This document shows, in pieces, positions 17,975 to 26,980 of a stretch of DNA of 64,000 nt. Source of the stretch: Cohaesibacter sp. ES.047 (GTDB lineage Bacteria; Pseudomonadota; Alphaproteobacteria; Rhizobiales; Cohaesibacteraceae); NCBI RefSeq assembly GCF_900215505.1, contig NZ_LT907844.1, positions 1,136,001 to 1,200,000 on the forward strand, read 5' to 3'. Each line of letters begins with the position of its first letter. Position 1 is the stretch's first letter. A model generated the notes under the pieces. It searched no databases. It was not told the DNA's origin and saw only the letters and a program-made list of their open reading frames with translations. A program made the position numbers and the translations under genes.

Positions 17975-19144
17975 ATGCTCAAGACGAGCGCGGTCCGACT
18001 TGGAATGCTAGCGGTTTTTCTCGCGGTGATGGCATCCGGTGAGGCGCTGGCTGCCCAGAAGGCTGCAAAGCCGACACAGGATTTGACCCTGTTGCCTCGC
18101 CCGCTCCTTTTGATGGATGTGAACACGGGCAAGGTGCTGTTTCACCAGAAGGGAAATCAGAAATGGTATCCCGCGTCCCTGACCAAGCTGATGACTGCCT
18201 ATGTCACCTTTCGCGCCATCGAGGCCGGTGAGATTTCCGAAGACAGCATCGTGACGGTCTCTGCCCATGCGCTCGCCTATCCGCCGTCGAAAATGGGGTT
18301 CAAGGTGGGGACGCAATTGACGGTCGGCAATGCCTTGAAAATGGTGCTGGTGAAATCGGCCAACGATATCGCAGCAGCGCTCGGTGAGCGGGTTGCCGGT
18401 TCGGAGCCAGAGTTTGCGCGCAGAATGAACAGGGAAGCGGCGCGGCTGGGCATGCGGGCATCCCACTTTATCAATGCCAACGGGCTTTATATGTCCGGTC
18501 AGACGACTTCAGCGCGGGACATGGCGGTGCTGACACGCCATATTCTGTTGGAATATCCGCAACATCGGTCTCTGTTTCGCATTCCGGCCATTCGGCATGG
18601 CAAGCGCGTGCTCAAATCCTACAACAGCCTGCTCGAGACCTATCGTGGGGCCAATGGCATGAAGACCGGATTTGTTTGCGCATCAGGCTACAATATCGTT
18701 GCGGCCGCCGAACGGGGCGGGCGGCAGCTGGTTGCCGTGGTGCTCGGTGCTCCGAACTCGCAGTGGCGGGCGGAGACAGCCGCCTTCCTGCTCACACAAG
18801 GGTTCACCCGTACTGACATGGCATCCGGGCGGGGCGTGCCTGTGACCAACACGGCGGCCTTTGGCCCGATCAGCCGAGCGGACGATCTGCGCAGCGAGAT
18901 CTGCCCCAACGGTCAGCCGAAATGGGTGGGCAAGATCAATTTCACCAAAAGCTATCTGTCGCCGCGATTCAAGTTGATGGATCCTGTGCAGGTGCGTGCG
19001 GGCATTCCGAAACGAAAGATCAAATTGCCGGTGCAATTGGTTTCGCTGCCGATCTCTGCTCCGGTCGAGAAAAGCGGGTTCATTGCCAAGTCGAAAAAGG
19101 GCAAGGTCATCTCGCTTTCCCGCTTGCCGCGTCCCAAGCCGTGA
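17975..19144 (+). CDS. D-alanyl-D-alanine carboxypeptidase (penicillin-binding protein, S11 family)
   Basis: A low-molecular-mass PBP that trims the terminal D-Ala from peptidoglycan side chains in the periplasm. The three active-site motifs are present: SLTK (WYPASLTKLM), SAN (LVKSANDIAAAL), and KTG (NGMKTGFVCASGYN). From the Met at 17975 the N-terminus is a standard signal peptide (MLKTSAVRLGMLAVFLAVMASGEALAAQ), so I choose that start; ATGs at 17939 and 17897 are alternatives. After the catalytic domain comes a basic, proline-containing C-terminal tail (about residues 300-389) rather than a clear PBP5 beta domain. It stands alone, divergent from the M20 gene. Confidence 0.88.
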   Translation: MLKTSAVRLGMLAVFLAVMASGEALAAQKAAKPTQDLTLLPRPLLLMDVNTGKVLFHQKGNQKWYPASLTKLMTAYVTFRAIEAGEISEDSIVTVSAHALAYPPSKMGFKVGTQLTVGNALKMVLVKSANDIAAALGERVAGSEPEFARRMNREAARLGMRASHFINANGLYMSGQTTSARDMAVLTRHILLEYPQHRSLFRIPAIRHGKRVLKSYNSLLETYRGANGMKTGFVCASGYNIVAAAERGGRQLVAVVLGAPNSQWRAETAAFLLTQGFTRTDMASGRGVPVTNTAAFGPISRADDLRSEICPNGQPKWVGKINFTKSYLSPRFKLMDPVQVRAGIPKRKIKLPVQLVSLPISAPVEKSGFIAKSKKGKVISLSRLPRPKP

Positions 19145-19177
19145 GCGATTGCTGTGCGATTGGGCCGGCCGTTTGAG

Positions 19178-19396
19178 CTAGCCTTTTTCGATGATGAAAT
19201 GCACCTTTTCGCCCGTGGTCTCCTGCGATAGCAGGCGGTGGCCCTTTTCAGCGCAAAAGTGAGGCAGGTCGAGCGTCGCCAAGGGGTCCGTGGTGACGAC
19301 GGTGATCTGGTCTCCTGTTTCAAGCCCGGTCAGTGCCTTTTGGGTCCGCAAGACGGGCAAGGGGCATTTGAGGCCGGAGAGATCGAGTTCCTGCAT
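19178..19396 (-). CDS. TusA-like sulfurtransferase
   Basis: A 72-residue protein of the TusA/SirA/YedF family. It starts MQELDLSGLKCPLPVLRT, with the family's CPxP motif whose cysteine carries a persulfide. Typical partners are cysteine desulfurase relays for tRNA thiolation or molybdenum cofactor work. The frame is open 22 residues upstream, but the Met at 19396 matches family length (about 75). It faces the carboxypeptidase gene, with 33 bases between stops. The exact relay is unknown. Confidence 0.86.
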   Translation of the reverse strand: MQELDLSGLKCPLPVLRTQKALTGLETGDQITVVTTDPLATLDLPHFCAEKGHRLLSQETTGEKVHFIIEKG

Positions 19397-19538
19397 GATG
19401 GGGCGTCCGCTTGGTAAACATGACAGATCGTGGTGTCTGATAGCCCTGTTTAGCGGCTCCACTTTTCTTCTTCAACGGGATATGTGAGGATGCACCAAAG
19501 CGTGCGATGATCCAGCCCATTTGAACAAGGAGTTTTGT

Positions 19539-20078
19539 GTGACTGAAGCGAATGATGTTCTTGATTTCTGGTTTTCCGCGGACCCGGAAATGTGGTTTAC
19601 CAAAGATCCGGCTTTTGACGAGCAGATCAGTGACCGGTTCGGTTCTGTGATGGATGCGGCCAGAGCCGGTCAGTTGGCCCATTGGGAGGCCAGCGCGCAA
19701 GGGCTGCTCGCTCTGATCATCGTGCTTGATCAGTTCTCTCGCAATGTATTTCGCAATTCGGCTCTTGCCTTCACATCGGACGACGAGGCCTTGAGGCTCT
19801 CGCACAAGCTTGTGAAGCATCCGGACTGGGATGCGTTGTCGGTTCATCAGAAGCAGTTCGCTGTCATGCCCATGATGCATGCCGAGGATCTCGGCGAGCA
19901 GGAGAATTGTCTGAAATGGATGAAGCGGCTCGAGCTGGAGGAAAGCGTGCGCTACGCCCAGATCCATCTTGATATCATTGAGCGCTTCGGACGCTTTCCC
20001 CATCGCAATCATGTGCTGGGGCGCCGGACCACACCCGAGGAACAGGCTTTTCTCGATGAGGGCGGGTTCGCGGGCTGA
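19539..20078 (+). CDS. DUF924 family protein
   Basis: A 179-residue cytoplasmic helical protein of the DUF924 family (PF06041), whose function is unknown; its fold is TPR-like. Family runs are VLDFWFSADPEMWF near the N-terminus, LALIIVLDQFSRNVFR in the middle and FGRFPHRNHVLGRRTTPEEQAFL near the end. Translation likely starts with GTG at 19539, six bases after AAGGAG; a TTG at 19521 lies before that ribosome site. It is divergent from the TusA-like gene, with about 140 bases between starts. Confidence 0.87.
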   Translation: MTEANDVLDFWFSADPEMWFTKDPAFDEQISDRFGSVMDAARAGQLAHWEASAQGLLALIIVLDQFSRNVFRNSALAFTSDDEALRLSHKLVKHPDWDALSVHQKQFAVMPMMHAEDLGEQENCLKWMKRLELEESVRYAQIHLDIIERFGRFPHRNHVLGRRTTPEEQAFLDEGGFAG

Positions 20079-20419
20079 AGGCCCTTGAGGCGAAAAGCCT
20101 GTGTGCAGATTGGTCGCTGTGGGGATTTTTGCAATCATGGTTACCAACCTGTAGACGGTTGTTCACGCGACCGGTGTTTTGTCTAGGATTGACAGAAAAG
20201 AGCCAATTTTAATTACTTTTCGGCGTCAATGGCCGCTGGAGGCAAGTCTTGTGCGGCTTGACGGGGTGGCTCATGCTGCCCTGTTGGCGGGCTGATGTTA
20301 ACCAACACCATAGCTAGTTGCTCGTTGATCCATAAAAACGCGTATATTGGTCCTCAAGGTCATCACGGTCTTTCAACCTCTTGGTGGCCATGATGTCGCA
20401 GTTGTGATGCTTCAAACGC
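20079..20419. other. Intergenic region between the DUF924 and CelD-like genes
   Basis: 341 bases without a supported gene. It contains AT-rich patches (around 20200-20220 and 20330-20350) that could hold a promoter for the downstream gene, but no well-spaced -35/-10 pair was found. No terminator hairpin with a T tract was seen after the DUF924 gene. Confidence 0.35.
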
Positions 20420-21562
20420 GTGGATGCAATGCTCTTACGGTCGGACATATCTCTGACAGGCAGTGACCTGCAAAGCACAAGCATAGTGGATCAGTTCGAT
20501 AATCCATTCATGCATGAAGCATTCGTGCGTGCGAGTGAAGGTCGGCTCCGTCCGGGGCCGCTCCATGCCATCAGTGAGCAGGGCTACGACTTTGCCTGGG
20601 ACGTGAAACGCTTGCTTCCCTCTCTCGGGGCCAAGATTGCGACCTTTCTGGCGCACGGAACAGCACCTCTGGGGGCTGGTTTCTCATCCCACACCCTAGC
20701 CGCTGGCGACTGGACGCGAACGGAAGCGGCGTTTTGCAATGCTCTTGATCGCATGGCTGATGCCTCCGGCGCTGATGTCATCGTCTGGCCCTATTTCCCG
20801 CTGGAGGCGCAAGAGCGTGGCTGGCTTTCCAGTTGGCTCAGTGACCGGCTGGACCGGGATATTTCACGTCTGTTGCTATCGTCTCACGAGCATCAGCGGG
20901 CTTTTCTGGATGCCCAGATCAATCCGGACGAGCCTGACGGTGAATATGCGGGACTGTCGCTCAGCCGCAACAAGCGTAAGACGACAGGACGACAGTTGCG
21001 CCGGCTTTCCGAGCTTGGACAGGTGCACTTCCGCTCGACTCGCGGCGATCTTGATCTGACCGAAGCCATGGATGTGTTTCTGCGGACCGAAGCCTCTGGC
21101 TGGAAAGCCAAGAGCGGAACCGCTCTGGCGGTTGATCATGGATCGCGGACCTTTGTGGAGAGCTTCATGCCCGCCATGATCCGTGACGGCCTTGGTCAGA
21201 TCGATCTGATGATGCTTGATGACAAGTGCATCGCCGGGCTGATATCGCTTCGTGCTGGTCGGGGTCTTTTTACCTGGAAAACCGGCATGGACGAGGTCTA
21301 CAAGCGGTTCTCTCCGGGGGTGCATGTGTTGATGCATGTCAGTCAGGAAGCGCTGCGGGATGACACCATCGATTATGTCGACAGCCTAGCCGATGCCGGC
21401 CATCCGGTGGCCGAGCATATCTGGTCGGGTCGGCGCAGTTTTGGCCGGCTTTACGTGCCACTGAACAGCCACGGCATCGCGGCGGCTCAAAGCCTGCGTG
21501 CCTCTATCCTGCTGAAGGATAAAGCGCGTTACTGGGCGAAAAAGGTGTTGGGCCGAGGCTGA
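20420..21562 (+). CDS. GNAT-type N-acetyltransferase (CelD/BioF2-like)
   Basis: A 380-residue cytoplasmic protein resembling CelD-like acetyltransferases, which carry a C-terminal GNAT fold and occur in exopolysaccharide and cellulose loci. The C-terminal half contains EAMDVFLRTEASGWKAKSGTAL (about residues 214-235), a region typical of the FemAB/CelD-like acyltransferase motif. It is followed by FVESFMPAMIRDG and a late LYVPL segment. No exopolysaccharide genes adjoin it, so the substrate is unknown. Its 3' end overlaps the convergent CAP-domain gene by 34 bases. Confidence 0.72.
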   Translation: MDAMLLRSDISLTGSDLQSTSIVDQFDNPFMHEAFVRASEGRLRPGPLHAISEQGYDFAWDVKRLLPSLGAKIATFLAHGTAPLGAGFSSHTLAAGDWTRTEAAFCNALDRMADASGADVIVWPYFPLEAQERGWLSSWLSDRLDRDISRLLLSSHEHQRAFLDAQINPDEPDGEYAGLSLSRNKRKTTGRQLRRLSELGQVHFRSTRGDLDLTEAMDVFLRTEASGWKAKSGTALAVDHGSRTFVESFMPAMIRDGLGQIDLMMLDDKCIAGLISLRAGRGLFTWKTGMDEVYKRFSPGVHVLMHVSQEALRDDTIDYVDSLADAGHPVAEHIWSGRRSFGRLYVPLNSHGIAAAQSLRASILLKDKARYWAKKVLGRG

Positions 21563-22110
21563 TCGGTTGAGACCGCCTGAGATATGGGCGGCTCGTCGGG
21601 CTTGGCCAGGATAAGTGTCCAGAACACCTTGTATTTCACATTTTCCCGATAACTTGTCGCGATACCCATCTCGGTCACGCCCTTCTTGAGCATGTTGAGA
21701 TTATGCCGCCGGGAATCCCGCCAGCCGGAAAAGGCTTCCGCAAGGCTCCAGTAGCCAGCGCCGATATTCTCGGTGGCCAGAACGGGATCATAGCCTGCGC
21801 GACCAAGACGTTTTATCAAAGTCTGGTTCTTGCTCAATGCATGATCGACGCGCCCGCTGCTGGCCATGGCGTCCGACTGTTCCTGTGCGGCCGCGGCCAG
21901 CCTTGGGCTCAGGGTCAGTGTGCCAAGACCATTGCGCTTGCGATAGGCGTTGACGAGTTCGAGCGCGGCCTGCGGATCAACCTTGGCGTTGTCCTTGTTG
22001 AGGCGCTCGTACATGGCCGGTGTCTGCAAATCCGGCCCGCTGGTGCAGGCGGTGAGCAGCGCACCGACAAGGCCAGCAAGCACGAGAGTTTTTGTCAGTG
22101 ACTTAAGCAT
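21529..22110 (-). CDS. CAP (SCP/PR1) domain lipoprotein
   Basis: A 193-residue secreted lipoprotein. The start at 22110 gives MLKSLTKTLVLAGLVGALLTAC, a signal peptide with an LTAC lipobox. The mature part is one CAP domain, including VNAYRKRNGLGTLTLSPRLAAAAQEQSDAM, VDHALSKNQ, ATENIGAGYWSLAEAFSGWRDSRRHNLNML and TSYRENVKYKVFWTLILAKP. This family is often YkwD-like, and the conserved His and Glu positions (DHAL, TENI, RRHNLN) are present. Its ATG overlaps the stop of the MscS-type gene by eight bases, so the two are probably translationally coupled. Bacterial CAP proteins have poorly defined envelope roles. Confidence 0.85.
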   Translation of the reverse strand: MLKSLTKTLVLAGLVGALLTACTSGPDLQTPAMYERLNKDNAKVDPQAALELVNAYRKRNGLGTLTLSPRLAAAAQEQSDAMASSGRVDHALSKNQTLIKRLGRAGYDPVLATENIGAGYWSLAEAFSGWRDSRRHNLNMLKKGVTEMGIATSYRENVKYKVFWTLILAKPDEPPISQAVSTDQPRPNTFFAQ

Positions 22111-24655
22111 TTTGACCGGGTCCTTCATCCACGCCTTGTGATGCGCCGGGCAGGTCGACTTCGTCCTGTCGCGGGGCGGCTGGTTCGCGGGTTTCCTGCG
22201 CTTCATCGGGAGACAAGGCAAGTTGTTTGTCGAGGTTCGGTGAGGAGACCGAACGGATATGCACATCTCTCTGCGGGTAGGGAATCTCGATCCCTGCTTC
22301 CTTGAGAGCCTTGAAAATCTCAAAGCGCAATTCGCTTGATGTGACGAGGGATGTCAGCACATCGTGGACATAGCAGCGGACATCGAAATCGAGTGAGGAG
22401 TCGCCGAAGTTGAGGAAGTATACATCCGGTTCGGGGTAGCTGGCCACAAGAGGAGACTCGTTCGCCACGCGCTTGAGGATTTCCCGCACCTGTTCCGGGT
22501 CCGCGTCATAGGATACCCCGACCGGCACGACGATGCGCCCCATGGCCCCGTTGTGCATCCAGTTCATCACCCGGTTCGAGATCAGTTCGGAGTTGGGCAG
22601 GATGACCGTGGCCCGGTCGAAGGTCTCGATCTTGGTTGCGCGCACCGAGATCTTCTGAACAAAGCCCTGATGCTCGCCAACAACTACCCAGTCGCCGGTT
22701 TTGATCGGTCGCTCAACCAGAAGGATGAGGCCGGAGACGAAGTTGTTGACGATGCTCTGCAAGCCAAAACCGATACCAACCGAGAGCGCACCAGCGACAA
22801 GGGCGATATTGGAGAGATCCAGTCCCATATAGGAAAAGGCCAGCATGGCAGCGACAATGAAGCCGATATAGCCGACGCTTGTCTGTATCGAGTTCTTGAG
22901 GCCCGTATCGAGATTGGTCGCGGGCAGCAGGCTGCGCTCCATCCAGCGCTGGACGCTGCGGACCAGCACAAGTGCGATGAAAAAGACCGCCAGAGCGCCC
23001 AGAATCGCGATCGGTGAAATGGTCAGATCCCCGATCTCGACGCTGAAAATCGCCCGTCGCATGGACGACAGGAAGTCTGTCGACTGAACCCCCCACGGGG
23101 CAAAGATCAAGAGGGCGGCAGCGATGTAAAGAAGGATCCGCAGCAAGCCATTGAGAAGTACGCCGATCTGATTGACGGCCCGCAGGGGAATGCCGATGGA
23201 ATGGGCGCCCTTGCGGACCCGCGGGTTGCTGACGTCGAGCCCTTCGGCAAAGAAGTTGTCCAGCAAGGCGGTGAAGACGCCCAATAGCGCCAGAATGACA
23301 AAGATGCGCAGCATCTGCTCGGCCAGGAACGTGCCAAGGGAAACATAGCCCAGAATGATGGACAGGATGATGCTAACACTGGCCAACCAGACAAGCGGTT
23401 TGAACACCGAGATGAAGCCGGGCAGGAAATTCGAGGCGGATACATCGGCACTGACACTCGGTGTCGAGGTCATGCCGTCTTCCTGATCGTCGTCATCCTG
23501 CTCGAGATCGCCAAGGGTAATGCGCATTGCAAGCCAGATAAGGACAGCAACGAGCACTGCCGAAACGCCCGAGATAAGGATCGTCGTTTCGATGGGCGTG
23601 AAGAGAAGCTGCTGTGTTTCCCGGAAGGTTAGGTCAATACCTGTTATGATCAGCAACACAATGGCCACACCGAAAAGCTTGTGCGCGCTGCTGGTGGTCA
23701 GGTTCAACAGACGATATTGGGGTTTGGTGGGCGCGGTGAGCACGCGCACGAGACCATACCCAAGTGAAATGCTGAGAATGACGTAGCCGAGTTTGTTGAT
23801 GAATTCATTGACGCGCGGTGGAACCAGTTCGGCGTTCTTCAGGATCAGCAAGACCGCAAACAGGATGAGAAAGGGAACAAAGGTGTAGACAAAGATCGAC
23901 CATGCCGCATGCAGGCTGCGCTGCAGTGCGTTCGGGGTTTCCAGACGCGCCAGACGGCTAACACCGTTGAACAAAAGGTTGCGCAACGGCCCCGCAATGA
24001 GAAAGGCGATGAGCAGGATCATGCCGACAATCTGCCAGATCTGTCCGGCCGCCTTGGAGGACAGGAACGAGGCCCAATCCGAGACCAGGAAGCTCATTGC
24101 ATTGCCGGTCACCTGAAGGCCCGTCAGCCCGTCGAGCCAGAGGTTCGGATTGAGAAGGGAACTGCTGCGGTTGAACAATTGCTCGGTGAACCGCTGCTGT
24201 CTGGCCAGCGTGATCTTGTTGAGCATCTGGGTTGCCCGCACCGAATTGGCCGTCAAAAGTTTAACTTCGGCATCAAGGGCGGCAACCTGATCCTCGAGGT
24301 CACTTCGTCTTTCTTTCAGGGTCGCGGATTCGGGGTTGGCGGTATCGCCCTCTTCGGTCTCTTCTGGTTTGAGTGCCTCGAGGCGAGCCCGATCTTCCGT
24401 CAGGGTCGGCTGCAACTCGTCCTTCTTGTTGCTTGCTTCCTCTACCACTTGCTGAAGTTCTTCGCGCAGGCCTGTAAAGTCGTTTTCGACCAGACTGTCC
24501 CGGTTGAGGGCTGCTTCGATGCGGTCAAGGCGGGTCGTCAGGCTTTCGGCCAGTGATGTGTCGGCCTGCTGCGCCTGTGCGAGGGGCGAAAGCGCAAGCA
24601 TGAGCAAGAGCAACAAGGCGGTGGCCAAGGCGCGCAGAAAGGGAACCTGAATCAC
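22103..24655 (-). CDS. MscS-family mechanosensitive channel with DUF3772 N-terminus
   Basis: An 850-residue inner-membrane protein. In order it has a signal peptide (residues 1-28), a periplasmic coiled-coil region (about 30-165, DUF3772-like with EELQQVVEEASNKKDEL), about eleven membrane segments, and a C-terminal MscS pore and beta domain (about 600-790). The pore stretch is ALVAGALSVGIGFGLQSIVNNFVSG, then LLVERPIKTGDWV, both characteristic of MscS. Such large relatives (MscK/YbdG-like) open under membrane tension to release osmolytes. A charged, proline-rich tail follows. It overlaps the CAP lipoprotein gene downstream and is divergent from the ppk2 gene. Confidence 0.9.
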   Translation of the reverse strand: MIQVPFLRALATALLLLLMLALSPLAQAQQADTSLAESLTTRLDRIEAALNRDSLVENDFTGLREELQQVVEEASNKKDELQPTLTEDRARLEALKPEETEEGDTANPESATLKERRSDLEDQVAALDAEVKLLTANSVRATQMLNKITLARQQRFTEQLFNRSSSLLNPNLWLDGLTGLQVTGNAMSFLVSDWASFLSSKAAGQIWQIVGMILLIAFLIAGPLRNLLFNGVSRLARLETPNALQRSLHAAWSIFVYTFVPFLILFAVLLILKNAELVPPRVNEFINKLGYVILSISLGYGLVRVLTAPTKPQYRLLNLTTSSAHKLFGVAIVLLIITGIDLTFRETQQLLFTPIETTILISGVSAVLVAVLIWLAMRITLGDLEQDDDDQEDGMTSTPSVSADVSASNFLPGFISVFKPLVWLASVSIILSIILGYVSLGTFLAEQMLRIFVILALLGVFTALLDNFFAEGLDVSNPRVRKGAHSIGIPLRAVNQIGVLLNGLLRILLYIAAALLIFAPWGVQSTDFLSSMRRAIFSVEIGDLTISPIAILGALAVFFIALVLVRSVQRWMERSLLPATNLDTGLKNSIQTSVGYIGFIVAAMLAFSYMGLDLSNIALVAGALSVGIGFGLQSIVNNFVSGLILLVERPIKTGDWVVVGEHQGFVQKISVRATKIETFDRATVILPNSELISNRVMNWMHNGAMGRIVVPVGVSYDADPEQVREILKRVANESPLVASYPEPDVYFLNFGDSSLDFDVRCYVHDVLTSLVTSSELRFEIFKALKEAGIEIPYPQRDVHIRSVSSPNLDKQLALSPDEAQETREPAAPRQDEVDLPGASQGVDEGPGQNA

Positions 24656-24870
24656 GAAAGCATTCCTCTGATCGTGGTGTCTTTGGTTGCGAGAGTAAAA
24701 GGTCTACTGGAATTCGGTCGGCAACACAATTGCGCCTATAGGCGCTCTTGGGTGGTGGGATAATGTGATGATTGTGTGACAGATTGGTCTGTGCGGGCTG
24801 GTTTCCAGTGTTTGTTGACGTTAGGGTTTGGAGGATCCAACACCTCGGTCGAGAGAAAGAGACACAGTTC

Positions 24871-25713
24871 ATGTCCAAGCGATTTGACATTAATGATCCA
24901 GTCTTTCCCAAAGAGCTGAAAGACTTCGTCATGGAAAGCGGTGGCTATCCGTATGAGAAGAAGCTCAAGCGCAAGAAATACGAGAAAGAACTAGAAACTC
25001 TGCAGATCGAACTGGTGAAGGTCCAGCAATGGGTTCAGGACACCGGGCAGAGAATTATCTGCGTATTTGAAGGCCGTGATGCAGCCGGCAAGGGTGGCAC
25101 GATCAAGCGCTTCACCCAATATACCAACTCGCGGTTTGTTCGGGTCGTGGCCCTGTCCAAGCCCAGCGATGTCGAGGAGGGCCAGTGGTACTTCCAGCGC
25201 TACATCGAGCAATTCCCCACCAGTGGTGAAATCGTTCTGTTCGATCGATCCTGGTATAACCGTGCCGGTGTCGAGCCGGTGATGGGCTTTTGCACCCATG
25301 AGCAGACTGCCAAGTTCTTGCAGGACGTGCCGGGCTTTGAACAGACGATCATCGATAGCGGCACCAAATTGTTTAAATTCTGGCTGAATGTCGGGCAAGA
25401 GATGCAGCTCAAGCGGTTCCATGATCGGCGGCACAGTCCTCTCAAGCACTGGAAGCTTTCTCCCATGGATCTCGAAGCGCTCGACAAATGGGACGATTAT
25501 ACCCGGGCGCGGGACCGGATGCTCAAGCAGTCTCATACGGATGTGGCACCGTGGGTCATCGTGCGGTCGAATGACAAGCGTCGGGCGCGGCTCAACGTGC
25601 TGCGCCATTTCCTCACCAGTCTCGATTATGCCGGCAAGGATGCCTCGGCTATCAATGACCCGGACCAGAACATCCTGAGCCTTGGGCCTGACTTTCTGCA
25701 CGAGAGCGAATAG
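24871..25713 (+). CDS. ppk2: polyphosphate kinase 2 family protein
   Basis: A 280-residue cytoplasmic kinase that transfers phosphate between polyphosphate and nucleotides. Walker A is FEGRDAAGKGGTIKRF near residue 64, and Walker B/lid residues are in IVLFDRSWYNRAGVEPVMGF near residue 121, both PPK2 hallmarks. A late segment AKDASAINDPDQNI closes the domain. The start is set at the ATG at 24871, after GAGAGAAAGAGACACAG; the frame is open 33 codons upstream without similarity. Whether it prefers GDP, ADP or AMP cannot be read from the sequence. A terminator-like stem-loop follows at 25729. Confidence 0.92.
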   Translation: MSKRFDINDPVFPKELKDFVMESGGYPYEKKLKRKKYEKELETLQIELVKVQQWVQDTGQRIICVFEGRDAAGKGGTIKRFTQYTNSRFVRVVALSKPSDVEEGQWYFQRYIEQFPTSGEIVLFDRSWYNRAGVEPVMGFCTHEQTAKFLQDVPGFEQTIIDSGTKLFKFWLNVGQEMQLKRFHDRRHSPLKHWKLSPMDLEALDKWDDYTRARDRMLKQSHTDVAPWVIVRSNDKRRARLNVLRHFLTSLDYAGKDASAINDPDQNILSLGPDFLHESE

Positions 25714-25728
25714 GGCCTACTATAAAAA

Positions 25729-25754
25729 GAAGCGGGCAGTGACCTGCCCGCTTC
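25729..25754 (-). terminator. Rho-independent terminator between ppk2 and znuA
   Basis: GAAGCGGGCAG and CTGCCCGCTTC form an 11-base stem with a 4-base loop. Read on the minus strand the hairpin runs straight into TTTTTATAG, so it ends znuA transcription (stop at 25851). On the plus strand it also follows ppk2, though with a poorer T tract, so it may act both ways. Confidence 0.85.
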
Positions 25755-25850
25755 ATCCTTGCAAATGCCATCATAAGCTTGTGTCGATCACGTCTTGACC
25801 GGGATTGTTTCGACGTGCTGGAGCTGCGGATAGCAGCTGCCCCTGATCGC

Positions 25851-26954
25851 TCATTGCTCTTTGAGGCATCCACTCAGCTGGTTGACGTTGTATTCGATGA
25901 GCTTGGGGTACAGATCCGGTCCGGGCTGCAAATTTGCCCCGATGGGATCAAGTGTGCTCACTTTTGCGCCCGTGCCTTCGGTGAGGACATTCAGGATTTT
26001 CGGCGAGAATTGTGGTTCGGCAAACAGGCAGATCGCTTTAGCCGTTTTCAGCTTCTCGCGGATTTCGCGAATGCGGGCCGCTCCCGGATTGACGCCCGGA
26101 TGCAGTGTGATGGATCCGGTTGCATGCATGTCAAAGCGATTTTCAAAATACTGATAGGCGTCATGGAAGACGAAATAGGGTTTGTCCGACAGACCCTTCA
26201 GTTTTGCGCTGTCCTTTTCGACGATGGCATTCATTTTTTTGACAAACGCGGTCTCATTGGCAAGGTATCTGTCCTTGTGCTCCGGATCGATCTCTGAGAG
26301 CTCGCCAGCAATGGCATGGGCCATCTTGATGGCGTTTGCCGGGTCAAGCCAGATGTGGGGGTCGTCATGGTGGCCCTCATGGTCATGACCTTCGTGCTCA
26401 TGTTCATGCGCTGTTTCGTGGTCATGATCTTCGTCTTCATGTTCGTGCGCGGCATCGTGATCATGGTCTTCGTGTTCATGTTCATGCGCGGCGTCATGGT
26501 CATGATCTTCGTGTTCATGCTCGTGCGCTGCTTCGTGATCATGGTCTCCATGGTCATGGTCATGATCGTGCTTTTCCCAGTTGCCACCTTCGCGTACCGG
26601 CAAGAACGAGATTCCGTCTGCTTCGGACAAGGTCAGGACGTTGGCACCTTTCGGGAGCGTATCGATCGGCTTGTCAAGAAAGGCTTCAAGATTGGGGCCG
26701 ACCCAAACGATCACATCCGCTTGCTGCAGGCTCGTGACCTGAGAGGGGCGCAGCTGGGTGTTGTGGGGGGAGCCGGAAGGTTCAACCAGCAGTTCCGGCT
26801 TGGCGACACCCTGCAGAATAGCAGCGGTGATGGAATGAACAGGGGCAATCGATGCCACTACCTTGGGAGCAGCTACGGCCGGGAGAGCAAGGCACACTGT
26901 ACTGACGGCACAGGTGCCGATGAATGTCTTGAGGCTGTGACGGATGTTTTTCAT
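25851..26954 (-). CDS. znuA: zinc ABC transporter substrate-binding protein
   Basis: A 367-residue periplasmic zinc-binding protein of the A-I solute-binding cluster. A signal peptide ends near ALPAVA. The metal-site segments are VVASIAPVHSITAAIL, SPHNTQLRPSQ (His 1), the His/Asp/Glu-rich loop (about residues 130-200), DPHIWLDPANAIKMA (His 2), a later HDAYQYFENRF (His 3) and LDPIGANL near the end. The acidic His loop, typical of ZnuA zinc acceptor loops, is enlarged here by a 13-residue tandem repeat. No znuB or znuC is seen in the window, which is unusual. A Zur-like box lies just upstream and a terminator downstream. Confidence 0.92.
   Translation of the reverse strand: MKNIRHSLKTFIGTCAVSTVCLALPAVAAPKVVASIAPVHSITAAILQGVAKPELLVEPSGSPHNTQLRPSQVTSLQQADVIVWVGPNLEAFLDKPIDTLPKGANVLTLSEADGISFLPVREGGNWEKHDHDHDHGDHDHEAAHEHEHEDHDHDAAHEHEHEDHDHDAAHEHEDEDHDHETAHEHEHEGHDHEGHHDDPHIWLDPANAIKMAHAIAGELSEIDPEHKDRYLANETAFVKKMNAIVEKDSAKLKGLSDKPYFVFHDAYQYFENRFDMHATGSITLHPGVNPGAARIREIREKLKTAKAICLFAEPQFSPKILNVLTEGTGAKVSTLDPIGANLQPGPDLYPKLIEYNVNQLSGCLKEQ
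26391..26546. repeat. Four 39-bp tandem repeats encoding the ZnuA His-rich loop
   Basis: Four consecutive 39-base units begin TTCGTG/TTCGTC at 26391, 26430, 26469 and 26508. Each encodes 13 residues on the minus strand of the form DHDH-(D/E)-(A/T)AHEHE-(H/D)-E. The units differ at several bases, so the array has existed for some time. Being in-frame, copy changes would lengthen or shorten the metal-binding loop without disrupting the gene. Confidence 0.9.
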
Positions 26955-26980
26955 GATACTGATTGTCAGTCCTTCAAGTG

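Noticed and set aside
26391..26546. 39-bp tandem array considered as CRISPR or satellite
   Set aside because: It is in-frame coding sequence for the ZnuA metal loop, with no spacers.
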